This document shows positions 16,885 through 26,544 of a DNA stretch of 64,000 nucleotides, piece by piece. The stretch spans positions 620,001 to 684,000 of the forward strand of contig JAGYJP010000001.1 of NCBI GenBank assembly GCA_018402075.1. Direction: 5' to 3'. The notes under the pieces were generated by a model, which saw only the letters and a program-made list of their open reading frames with translations, had not been told where the DNA came from and made no database searches. This stretch comes from Candidatus Nanopelagicales bacterium. GTDB lineage: Bacteria > Actinomycetota > Actinomycetes > S36-B12. The number at the start of each line of letters is the position of its first letter. Position 1 is the stretch's first letter. The translations under genes were made by a program, and so were the position numbers.

Positions 16885-17811
16885 TTACGATGCGAGACCG
16901 GACACCACCCCGTCGAGGATGTCGTGTTCACTGACTACTACATGGGCAAGATTCAACTCACGCATGGATTCCCTGAGAACTAGGGCGCCGCCGCCAATGA
17001 CATCGACGCGCCCCGGATGCATGAAACCCAATTGAGCTCGCGCAGCCCTGGGCATGTGGAGTAACTGATCGGTGACACTTTCGACATCTTCCACAGACAA
17101 GACAGTCCCATGAATTTTGAGCGAGTCATATTTGTTCAGTCCAAGGTGCATCGCTGCAATTGTTGTTACCGAACCTGCGAGTCCAATGAAGGTACGTGCT
17201 TCTCGAGTAGGAAGATATGACCGCACCTGTTGCAAACCTCGATGAATTTCCTGAATCGTGGATGAGATTTCTTCGTTGGTCGGTGGATCAGAGTGGAGGT
17301 ATCTCTCGGTCAGGCGCACGCAACCAATATTCAGGCTCTGTGCCAGGAAGGTGGTGGGTGATTCGCGCATGACGTATTCGGTGGAACCCCCACCAATATC
17401 TGCAACGAGTATCGGCTGCTCTTGTTCCGTGGCAAATCCTGAAATCGCGCCGAGATAAGAAAGTTCAGCTTCCTCTGCGCCGCTGATTACCTCGGGGAGC
17501 ACACCGAGAATGGATTCAATGCCACGAATAAACTCAGTTCGGTTACTGACATCGCGACTTGCAGACGTGGCAATGAATCGAATTTTCTTTATATTAAATC
17601 CTTGAAGGATTTCAGCGTATTCTCGGCAGGCATCAAATGTTCGGCTGAGACCTTGCGGGCTGAATTCTCCTGTTCGGTCTACACCTTCTCCAAGCCGCAC
17701 CGTGCGCATTTCCCGAACAAGATCGTTTATTTTTCCGTCGCTATGAGTTTCGGCCACAAGAAGTCGGATGGCATTAGTTCCGCAGTCGATGGCGGCTACC
17801 GGATCACTCAT
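16885..17811 (-). CDS. ppx: Exopolyphosphatase / pppGpp phosphohydrolase family protein
   Basis: A 308-residue Ppx/GppA-family enzyme, the short form usual in actinobacteria. The sugar-kinase-like fold is shown by AIDCGTNAIRLL (about 7-18), the phosphate loop VADIGGGSTEY near 140 and the downstream GLAGSVTT. It removes terminal phosphate from polyphosphate or (p)ppGpp in the cytoplasm. Its ATG overlaps the end of the DUF501 gene by eight bases, and the eno-ftsB-DUF501-ppx order is a conserved actinobacterial cluster. The short form lacks the C-terminal HD-like domain of E. coli Ppx. Confidence 0.92.
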   Translation of the reverse strand: MSDPVAAIDCGTNAIRLLVAETHSDGKINDLVREMRTVRLGEGVDRTGEFSPQGLSRTFDACREYAEILQGFNIKKIRFIATSASRDVSNRTEFIRGIESILGVLPEVISGAEEAELSYLGAISGFATEQEQPILVADIGGGSTEYVMRESPTTFLAQSLNIGCVRLTERYLHSDPPTNEEISSTIQEIHRGLQQVRSYLPTREARTFIGLAGSVTTIAAMHLGLNKYDSLKIHGTVLSVEDVESVTDQLLHMPRAARAQLGFMHPGRVDVIGGGALVLRESMRELNLAHVVVSEHDILDGVVSGLAS

Positions 17812-18289
17812 GGCAGCAGGGCTCTGCTATCCACCAGGGTTCCAGTATCTCCAATGCTTGATCACCAAGTGGATTAACACCGGGTCCCACCGCCAATGAA
17901 TGCCCGATCAACACGTGCAGGCACTTTACCCGCGATGGCATGCCTCCCGCACTGATCCCATCAAGCTCCGGAACGTTTCCCAGTGCGTCACGGTCAGCCA
18001 GGTAACTTTCATGTGCACGTTGATATTGCTGTAATAAATCGGGGTCTTCCTGCAGTTGTTCCTGCATATCCTTCATGAGTCCCGAGCTTTCGAGGGTGCC
18101 AATTGCACCCGCAAGACGGGGGCAGGTGACGTAGTAGGTGGTAGGAAATGGTGTTCCATCAGGTAGTCGGGGCTCAGTGTGAACAACGAGTGGGGCGCTG
18201 CAGGCACAACGAGCAACCACGGATACGAGTCCGCGCGGGTCGCGCCCTAATTGCTGACAAATTAATTCCCTGTCCCGATCATCTACCAC
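17804..18289 (-). CDS. DUF501 domain protein
   Basis: A 161-residue cytoplasmic protein of the DUF501 family. Visible marks are the N-terminal LICQQLGRDPRGL, a cysteine pair ARCACSAP near 31, the TYYVTCPRL segment near 52 and a C-terminal VKCLHVLIGHSLA. The family's function is unknown; its constant company with ftsB/divIC and ppx in actinobacteria is the best clue. The GTG start follows a TAGAGT six bases upstream, so the gene may have its own leaderless transcript in addition to read-through from ftsB. Confidence 0.9.
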   Translation of the reverse strand: MVDDRDRELICQQLGRDPRGLVSVVARCACSAPLVVHTEPRLPDGTPFPTTYYVTCPRLAGAIGTLESSGLMKDMQEQLQEDPDLLQQYQRAHESYLADRDALGNVPELDGISAGGMPSRVKCLHVLIGHSLAVGPGVNPLGDQALEILEPWWIAEPCCHE

Positions 18290-18295
18290 CAGGTC

Positions 18296-18301
18296 ACTCT
18301 A
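18296..18301 (-). promoter_or_regulatory. Leaderless -10 element for DUF501 gene
   Basis: On the minus strand TAGAGT, six bases GACCTG, then GTG at 18289; it sits in the 21-base gap after ftsB. Confidence 0.5.
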
Positions 18302-18310
18302 GATGCCGAA

Positions 18311-18760
18311 TTAATTACTTGGCTCAACCGAGTCATCCGCTTCCTGCACTGCCCCCCACAATTGCATGAACCACGCTGGATTTTTCTCGGCCGCGAGTTC
18401 GGAGATCGTTTCAGCAGCTGGACGTCCGTCAGCCCCCAGAGAGATATAACCAATCTCGCCAGGTTTTACAAAGTGCAAACGTCGGCGGGCTTCAGCCGCG
18501 ATGAAGGCAGGATCCTGCCACCTCTCCTGCGTCAACTGCAGTTCGTCGACACGTTCCTTGGTGACCGCAATTTGTGCCTGCAACTCTGCTATTTCGGCTC
18601 GTTGGCCAAGCCAATTCCGCACGGGAACCGCTAGCATCACTCCAATTACAGCCAGTGCCAGTACCAAAATCACGGCGCGACCCGCGAGGGATCCCGCTGC
18701 TCTGGACGCAGCAGAAGGCGGGCGTGAACTCGCCGACTTCTGTACCGGCCCCGGAGTCAT
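18311..18760 (-). CDS. Septum formation initiator FtsB/DivIC family protein
   Basis: A 149-residue single-pass membrane protein. An N-terminal Ser/Ala/Arg-rich cytoplasmic stretch leads to one membrane helix at about 28-47 (VILVLALAVIGVMLAVPV), then a coiled coil (AEIAELQAQIAVTKERVDEL) outside. The WQDPAFIAAEARRRLHFVKPGE segment near 92 is the family signature. In division it works with FtsL and FtsQ to activate septal synthesis. It sits 35 bases downstream of eno in the conserved eno-ftsB-DUF501-ppx cluster. Confidence 0.93.
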   Translation of the reverse strand: MTPGPVQKSASSRPPSAASRAAGSLAGRAVILVLALAVIGVMLAVPVRNWLGQRAEIAELQAQIAVTKERVDELQLTQERWQDPAFIAAEARRRLHFVKPGEIGYISLGADGRPAAETISELAAEKNPAWFMQLWGAVQEADDSVEPSN

Positions 18761-18795
18761 GCCTTAATAGTCACACGCGGAGTGTGAAAAACCCT

Positions 18796-21027
<2,232 letters not shown>

Positions 21028-21162
21028 CCCCCCTTTTCGCGACGCGCCCTCGACCCATACCCCCGATTACGGCCGAGTTCGATTCCACGGGATTCATTGC
21101 ACCAAATTTTCCTGCACTGATTCCAGCAATGGTTTCAAACAATCCAATCCTCGCGCGGGGGT

Positions 21163-21218
21163 CTGACATGTTCGGCCTGACATGTTCGGCCTGACATGTT
21201 CGGCCTGACAAGTTCGGC
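21163..21218 (+). repeat. Four 14-base tandem repeats
   Basis: Three identical copies of CTGACATGTTCGGC plus a fourth with one change (CTGACAAGTTCGGC), then the first bases of a fifth. Each unit contains the palindrome ACATGT, so the centres recur every 14 bases. It lies in a 277-base non-coding gap, about 85 bases before the start of the next gene. Confidence 0.9.
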
Positions 21219-21303
21219 CTGAGAAGGCGCGATGAGCGCATTAGGCGTACCCTCGCCCCTATAAAACTCGCACAAATCTGTGCAATGACAAAAGGATGCC
21301 CCA

Positions 21304-21678
21304 ATGGATGAAAAAGCCCTGCTCCGTCTCTGGAATGAAAAAAGAATGCAAATTATCATTGCGCAGATCGCACCTGCGTTGGTACTTATTGCAGTCATCG
21401 TGTTAGCTGCTCAAGGAACCTTTGCCACCGCAAGTGACCCCTCTAAATACTTGGTTATCGCCGTTGCTGCCATTACCGGCATTCTCGCCATGATCTCTCA
21501 AATCGCGGTTATTCGAGAAGCTGAGGCTCTCGTGACGGATCTAGGAAAGTTGCAAGATGCCTCAAATCTGTCCAAGAAGGTCGCTGAATCCAAGAGTTTT
21601 CTCACTGTCACACTCGTGGCAATCATCGGCCTGGGCCTGATCATCTTCGGCCTTATTGTGTGGTCTGTTTTTGGTTAA
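21304..21678 (+). CDS. Small membrane protein, function unknown
   Basis: A 124-residue protein with three hydrophobic segments (about 17-37, 46-66 and 98-122) and a short amphipathic helix (IREAEALVTDLGKLQDASNL) between the second and third. I recognise no family. AAAGGA lies seven bases before the ATG and a TATAAA is 45 bases upstream. The upstream non-coding region carries a 14-base tandem repeat array that could control it, which is inference. It ends convergent with the GNAT-AAA gene at a shared hairpin. Confidence 0.75.
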   Translation: MDEKALLRLWNEKRMQIIIAQIAPALVLIAVIVLAAQGTFATASDPSKYLVIAVAAITGILAMISQIAVIREAEALVTDLGKLQDASNLSKKVAESKSFLTVTLVAIIGLGLIIFGLIVWSVFG

Positions 21679-21702
21679 TGCCTAAGGTCGTTGGGGTGAT
21701 AG

Positions 21703-21739
21703 CGCGCTGTACGGCTCTTATAAGCGTCCGTACAGCGCG
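21703..21739. terminator. Bidirectional hairpin between convergent genes
   Basis: CGCGCTGTACGG (21703-21714) pairs perfectly with 21728-21739. The stop codon of the minus-strand GNAT-AAA gene (21718-21720) lies in the loop and its last codons in one arm. Placed 25 bases after the stop of the plus-strand small membrane protein, it can serve both genes. Confidence 0.65.
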
Positions 21740-22995
21740 ATATCTTCCTCAAAGAGTTCAATATCGACATCCGACACCGTTCGCCTTGTTTGAGAAATGG
21801 CACGCAGATAATCCTCGGTCGATGCTCCGACCGGTCCGCTGGCAGCGCCACCACTCATCTCACGCTCGAATGACACCTGAGCGGCCGAACGTGATGCAAA
21901 CTCCACATCGGCTGGCGTGAAATGTTCCGAGGCCTGAACCAGTGCCGAAATATCTACATCTGCTCGCGTAGACTGAGATACGAAGGACTCCCAGATCGCC
22001 GCACGTGCAATAGCATCCGGAGGCCCAATGGGAATCACATAATCAAAGCGGCCGGGTCGCATGAATGCCTGATCAAGAGTCCGAACCGAATTAGTCGCGC
22101 AGACAAGAAGTCGAGTATCGCGCTGCCGGAAGGCAGGAATAATTTTTAGGAGTTCATTAGTCACACCGTGGGCTGGACTTTTTCCCACCCCTTCTCTCGT
22201 AGAAGCAATCTCTTCGACCTCATCTATAAAAACAAGTACTTTTTCCAAGTCGTCAATCATGGCAAAAGTGTCGTGAAGAGCCTGTGCCAATCCCGCGGGC
22301 TCCGTTGTGAGCCTGGAGGGGAAAATCTCAACAAAAGGCCAAGACAACCGTGATGCAATTCCGCGGGCAAATGTGGTCTTGCCGGTTCCGGGAGGCCCAA
22401 AGAGCACAATGGCGTGCGGCGGAGTGACACCATGCGCTGACGCTCGCTCCGGATTACTCAGCGGCATGACGACTCTTTTATCAATGATGTCCTTCTCCCC
22501 ATGCATACCCGCAAGCCGCTGCCAAAGATCTCGTGTGAGGACACGTCCGCCTAGTGCGCTTAATGTTGTTGCCTCGCCGGGAGTCAGCGCCTCTCGCTTC
22601 TCCCAGTAGGCCGCGGGTTCCTGGCGCACATATCCTGCTCGGGTAAGACCTTCAGACATCTGCTCTTCTTCTGCAAGTAGGTATGAGATCGTTGCCACTC
22701 CCATATTTACCAACCGTCCCTCAAGGTGATTGAGTAGTGCTGACGGCACACCCTCACCCCGATGTGCCGGCTCGACAGCAATTCGCATGACCCAAGCACG
22801 GGATTCAGAGATACTCGCCACGGCTGCGCCCACCACGATGTTTTGATGAACCGCTACGACAGCAGTGCCCCCTGCGCGCAATGCCGCAATGCATTCGGCT
22901 ATCGAGAAAACCGAAGCCATGCCGGGGGTAACTTCCCAGAGGTGCACGACCGGCTCAAGGTCACTGTCCTGAAAATTTCTCACAATAAAAGACAT
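21718..22995 (-). CDS. GNAT acetyltransferase - AAA+ ATPase fusion
   Basis: A 425-residue two-domain protein. Residues 1-130 form a GNAT N-acetyltransferase domain, with the acetyl-CoA loop HRGEGV at about 78-83 (family Q/RxxGxG/A). A linker leads to an FtsH/Cdc48-like AAA+ module: Walker A GPPGTGKTT near 200, Walker B VLVFIDEVEE near 255, sensor-1 Asn in ATN near 302 and the arginine finger in RPGRFD near 315. All ATPase motifs look intact. The substrate of either domain is unknown. The ATG with GGGAGGTG six bases upstream is chosen over a GTG three codons earlier that lies inside that ribosome site. It is convergent with the small membrane protein gene. Confidence 0.88.
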   Translation of the reverse strand: MSFIVRNFQDSDLEPVVHLWEVTPGMASVFSIAECIAALRAGGTAVVAVHQNIVVGAAVASISESRAWVMRIAVEPAHRGEGVPSALLNHLEGRLVNMGVATISYLLAEEEQMSEGLTRAGYVRQEPAAYWEKREALTPGEATTLSALGGRVLTRDLWQRLAGMHGEKDIIDKRVVMPLSNPERASAHGVTPPHAIVLFGPPGTGKTTFARGIASRLSWPFVEIFPSRLTTEPAGLAQALHDTFAMIDDLEKVLVFIDEVEEIASTREGVGKSPAHGVTNELLKIIPAFRQRDTRLLVCATNSVRTLDQAFMRPGRFDYVIPIGPPDAIARAAIWESFVSQSTRADVDISALVQASEHFTPADVEFASRSAAQVSFEREMSGGAASGPVGASTEDYLRAISQTRRTVSDVDIELFEEDIALYGRL

Positions 22996-23156
22996 GAGGA
23001 ACACCTCCCTAGTGAGCCCGACACACCGCTTGCCCTAACTCTAGGGAGAGATCTTCACTTGCGCCTGTCCAATGCACAGGAACACCGAGCGTTTTCACCG
23101 AAATGAGTCGGTGACCCAACGGATGAGAGCATTCTGGGAACTGGTGAATGTGCTTA

Positions 23157-23639
23157 CTAGCAGGATAAGTCAGTAGATAATGTGTTGAGTAGCGTCTGAG
23201 CTGTCGAAACTGCATCCTGTGCTGCAACGACCGCCCCCGCCAACAGCACCCCTTTTTGCAGGATGTTGTCGGCTTCCGTGCTTTCGGTGAATTTCCTCAC
23301 CGCTTCGTCCTTGTAATTTAATGCATCGTCTAACTGATTCTTGGTTCCAGGCTCAGGGTCTAGCGACTCAATCAATAAGTAAAGTAAGGCTACCTGAGCA
23401 TTGAATTCATTTTCCAAGACAGCGAGAGCATCCTGGCTTGGGTTCGCAATAAACCCTGACACACTTTCACTTAATTGTTCTTCCATGCGGTCAAGCACGT
23501 CACATGGATCAGATGCTGAATTGCTCGGAGTCGAAACGACTATTGGTGGCTCAGGTGTGATTACGGGTTCAGGAGTTTGCGAGCACGCCGATATGCCGAA
23601 ACCGAGAATTAATGCCCCAATAAGCACTTGTCTTTTCAC
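23157..23639 (-). CDS. Hypothetical lipoprotein
   Basis: A 160-residue secreted lipoprotein with signal MKRQVLIGALILGFGISAC, Cys19 being the lipidation site, followed by a Pro/Glu/Thr linker (TPEPVITPEPPIVVSTP). The remainder is predicted helical and acidic and begins with DPCDVLDRMEEQL. I recognise no family. The GTG start overlaps the DUF885 stop by four bases, so it is the last member of the mfd-mazG-DUF885 transcript. A C-terminal cysteine could pair with the one in DPCD. Confidence 0.78.
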   Translation of the reverse strand: MKRQVLIGALILGFGISACSQTPEPVITPEPPIVVSTPSNSASDPCDVLDRMEEQLSESVSGFIANPSQDALAVLENEFNAQVALLYLLIESLDPEPGTKNQLDDALNYKDEAVRKFTESTEADNILQKGVLLAGAVVAAQDAVSTAQTLLNTLSTDLSC

Positions 23640-25252
23640 AGCCCTACCAATTCTCTGACATGACGCGGGGCGGGGGAACCATGAGACAACATCAGATCAT
23701 GGATTTCGCGTTGTGTCCAATCTGGGTGTACAACGCGTAAGTCAAGAGCCAATTCTTGCACGGCGAGGTAACCCACAAAGTATGTGGGAAGTTGGCCAGC
23801 CGTGAGCAACGCCCGACGCCACTTCCCAGATGCTTCACCCTCTTCTTGAAATCCACGCTCAATCATCAAGGTCATGGCTTCATCTTCCGACATGTCTCGT
23901 GAATGCACGCAGATGTCGAGAATGGTGTTGATTGTCATGCGGGTCTGCATTTTGAGTTGTTGAAGTCGAATAGCAAGGTGGCTGAGACGGCCGGGTTCAG
24001 GTGCATATCCTGCTTGAATCATGAATTCTTCGGCGTAGACTGCCCAACCTTCAATGAAGACCCCGCTCATTCCACAACGACGAACAGCACTCTGGTGGGC
24101 ACTGCGTTTACTCATTGCAAGTTGCAACACATGCCCTGGAAAAGCTTCATGAATTGTCAGATCATGTATCTGAACTGCGTTGTACTCCCGATAAAAACTT
24201 GCCTGCCGCTCCCTGGACCAACCAGCAGGAGTTGGCGCCACGGCAACAAAAGTTGGGACATCTGCTTGTTCGAGTGGCCCCGGTGAATCACAGTAGGCAA
24301 CCGCAACACCTCGGTGAATCTCCGGCATTTCAATAATGTCCGTTTCAATCATTGGAATCGAAATAAGGTCATGTGCGATAGCAAATTCACGGGTAGTTCT
24401 TACAGCCGATTCCACTAAGCCTAGAACCGTGTCATTCGTGACTTCCGAAACGGATGCAATGTGATTGAGCGCCATACGAATTGGTTCTTGGTCCCAATCA
24501 ATCCCCGCTGCCTCGAGGTACTCTGTGGCCACATGCACCATTGATTCTGTCACGCCATCCAGATGTGCATATGCCTTCTCCAGCAGTTGATCGACGTCTG
24601 CAGTGTGATCAAGTGAGTGCCATAAAATTCCCGAATACAGGTCAGGTCCACGCCGGGGCGATTTGGTTGACTCCGGTAGACGGTGCTCCAGCCATTCAAT
24701 ATGTTGTTCCAGAGCAAGAACTGGTTCAGGTGGTAGATCTAAGGACTGCACTAATGCCAGTGTTCCTTTGAATTGATTAATGGCTGTTTCCACATGGATG
24801 GCGGGCATGTTCTCCAGAGTTTCGCGTGCCGTTTCTAGGAATCTAGGGATATGCATAGCTCTCGCCCTTGCGTTACTCAGTCTCTCCTGCTCGGGTGCAA
24901 ATTCTCGACTCACAAGTAAGTGAATTGCGGTTCCGGGGTTCCAAGCCATGGGATTCCACGTAGGTTCGTGAACTTGGGTCAGATCAAAATGGGTCTTAAG
25001 AAGTTGATCTCTCAAGATTTCTAAGTCCACTAGGTCTTGGGTTTCTAGTTCGACATCGTCAACGGCATCAAGTGCTGTGAGCAGATCCTCTATTTCTTGA
25101 GCGTGCCCCTGCATGCCTTGAATCGACAAGTCCGGCAGAAGTGAATCAAATCGGTGATCGCCGAGCCAGGTCGCACTCACGGGGTCTTGTGCCATTAAAC
25201 AATCAATCGCCTGAGCAGAAATTCGTCGAAATTCCTCAGTTGCCGAGTTCAT
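23636..25252 (-). CDS. DUF885 family putative metallohydrolase
   Basis: A 538-residue protein of the DUF885 family, related to zinc peptidases. The motif HEAFPGH lies at 368-374 and EGWAVYAEE near 401-409, which in the family provide the probable zinc ligands and catalytic glutamate. No signal peptide is visible, so it is cytoplasmic. Substrates are unknown; some members are carboxypeptidases or dipeptidases. The start overlaps mazG by 17 bases, and a lipoprotein gene follows with a four-base overlap. Length is normal. Confidence 0.88.
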   Translation of the reverse strand: MNSATEEFRRISAQAIDCLMAQDPVSATWLGDHRFDSLLPDLSIQGMQGHAQEIEDLLTALDAVDDVELETQDLVDLEILRDQLLKTHFDLTQVHEPTWNPMAWNPGTAIHLLVSREFAPEQERLSNARARAMHIPRFLETARETLENMPAIHVETAINQFKGTLALVQSLDLPPEPVLALEQHIEWLEHRLPESTKSPRRGPDLYSGILWHSLDHTADVDQLLEKAYAHLDGVTESMVHVATEYLEAAGIDWDQEPIRMALNHIASVSEVTNDTVLGLVESAVRTTREFAIAHDLISIPMIETDIIEMPEIHRGVAVAYCDSPGPLEQADVPTFVAVAPTPAGWSRERQASFYREYNAVQIHDLTIHEAFPGHVLQLAMSKRSAHQSAVRRCGMSGVFIEGWAVYAEEFMIQAGYAPEPGRLSHLAIRLQQLKMQTRMTINTILDICVHSRDMSEDEAMTLMIERGFQEEGEASGKWRRALLTAGQLPTYFVGYLAVQELALDLRVVHPDWTQREIHDLMLSHGSPAPRHVRELVGL

Positions 25253-25901
25253 ATTCCCGACTCACTTCATATTCCTTAATTGCATGGATCCGCCGACGCA
25301 CAGCCGACCGGAGACTGGTCTCTGCATCCCATTTCTGGGAGTGCGCAATCCTGACCAACTCGAATAGCAAATCTCCAAGTTGCTCTTGGTCGGATACCTC
25401 TGCCAATATCGCTGCCGCGCGCTCAGCCTGATCTGTGGGCGTTACATCAAGTGATCTGGTTCGAGAGACCACCTTGGACGCCCGCATGAGCGCAGGCAAT
25501 GAATCAGGGATTCCATCTGTTAGTGACTCTCGACCTTTTTCTTTCGCCTTGCGTACATGCCATGAGTCCTCCACCTGACTCGCTGTATCTGCGATGTCAT
25601 CAGAGAATACGTGCGGGTGCCTTGCAATAAGTTTGTCTGTAATCCCACCAACTACTGAATCGATATCCCAATCCGGTTCAGCGATCCGAGAATGAAAAAC
25701 CACTTGCAAAAGCAAATCACCCAGTTCCTCTTGCATTGCTTTTTGATCACCGGACTCAATTGCCTCGACACACTCGTGTGCTTCTTCGATCAAATATTCC
25801 ACCAAAGATTCGTGTGTTTGCTCGGCATCCCAAGGGCAACCGCCCGGGGACCTTAGTCGGTTCATGACAGACACCAGATCCGTGAATCGACTCCCTTGCA
25901 A
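25236..25901 (-). CDS. mazG: MazG family nucleoside triphosphate pyrophosphohydrolase
   Basis: A 221-residue cytoplasmic enzyme that hydrolyses nucleoside triphosphates to monophosphates, cleaning non-canonical nucleotides. The N-terminal signature GGCPWDAEQTHESLVEYLIE (17-36) and the metal-binding EEAHE and QEELGDLLLQ motifs are intact in the first half. The second half is a weaker, partly degenerate repeat of the fold, as usual for short actinobacterial MazG. The likely start is TTG just after the SurA-like gene stop. Its position next to mfd is a conserved actinobacterial arrangement. Confidence 0.93.
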   Translation of the reverse strand: MQGSRFTDLVSVMNRLRSPGGCPWDAEQTHESLVEYLIEEAHECVEAIESGDQKAMQEELGDLLLQVVFHSRIAEPDWDIDSVVGGITDKLIARHPHVFSDDIADTASQVEDSWHVRKAKEKGRESLTDGIPDSLPALMRASKVVSRTRSLDVTPTDQAERAAAILAEVSDQEQLGDLLFELVRIAHSQKWDAETSLRSAVRRRIHAIKEYEVSREYELGN

Positions 25902-25906
25902 GGTGA

Positions 25907-26530
25907 TTATCCCTGCCCGAGTTCAACACTCAATGGCTCAGAGACACTATTGGAAACTGGACCAATGGTGAGATTTTCCGCGTCCCAGGTTCCGTAGCGT
26001 GGTGCCACTTCTGTATTGAGCTCCACGCTCAGCTCGGATGCAGCAACGAATACCGCACCACCTTGAACATCGAGTTCGGCGCCGGGTGCAAGTTCTTGCC
26101 CCAGCTTTGATACCTGAATATTTAGTGCGATCACGGAGTCGATATCGGCCGGCAGCACTCCTTGTTGCAGCAATAAGTTCTCCAGTTCAGCTTGTCCGCC
26201 TGCTTGAGCTAGATATTGAAGTCGGATTGCATCAACTTCACCTTGGTCAATCACAATTCCTTCGCGATCAGCCAGCTGATTCACAAGATTCGTGGTAATC
26301 AAACGATCCAGAGCTTGTGTAATGAGTTCTGATGAAGAATCTTGGGTGGGTAGCCCTTGAGCCGTCAAAATTCCCTGTACCCGTTCGTTGAGTTCGCTCT
26401 CGGTGATCCTCTGATCTCCGATGAGCGCCGCCGCACCTGCCTGACTGGCGCCACAACCGGTGAGGGCCAAAGCAGTCAGTCCAAGTGTCGCGCCGACAAG
26501 GGTTGTGACGACTTTCCGTGACAATTTCAC
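25907..26530 (-). CDS. SurA N-terminal domain lipoprotein
   Basis: A 207-residue lipoprotein with signal MKLSRKVVTTLVGATLGLTALALTGC cut before Cys26. Residues about 33-150 match the SurA/PrsA-like N-terminal chaperone domain (IGDQRITESELNERVQGILTAQ). There is no parvulin-type peptidyl-prolyl isomerase domain, which distinguishes it from PrsA and SurA; the C-terminal 50 residues are beta-rich and unassigned. It probably assists folding of exported proteins on the outer membrane face. GTG start with GGAG upstream, 14 bases after mfd and five before mazG. Confidence 0.85.
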   Translation of the reverse strand: MKLSRKVVTTLVGATLGLTALALTGCGASQAGAAALIGDQRITESELNERVQGILTAQGLPTQDSSSELITQALDRLITTNLVNQLADREGIVIDQGEVDAIRLQYLAQAGGQAELENLLLQQGVLPADIDSVIALNIQVSKLGQELAPGAELDVQGGAVFVAASELSVELNTEVAPRYGTWDAENLTIGPVSNSVSEPLSVELGQG

Positions 26531-26544
26531 ACAAACTCCGAACG

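Noticed and set aside
21163..21218. Possible CRISPR array or LexA boxes
   Set aside because: There are no spacers between the units. The LexA-type GAAC-N4-GTTC arrangement is not formed by the units.
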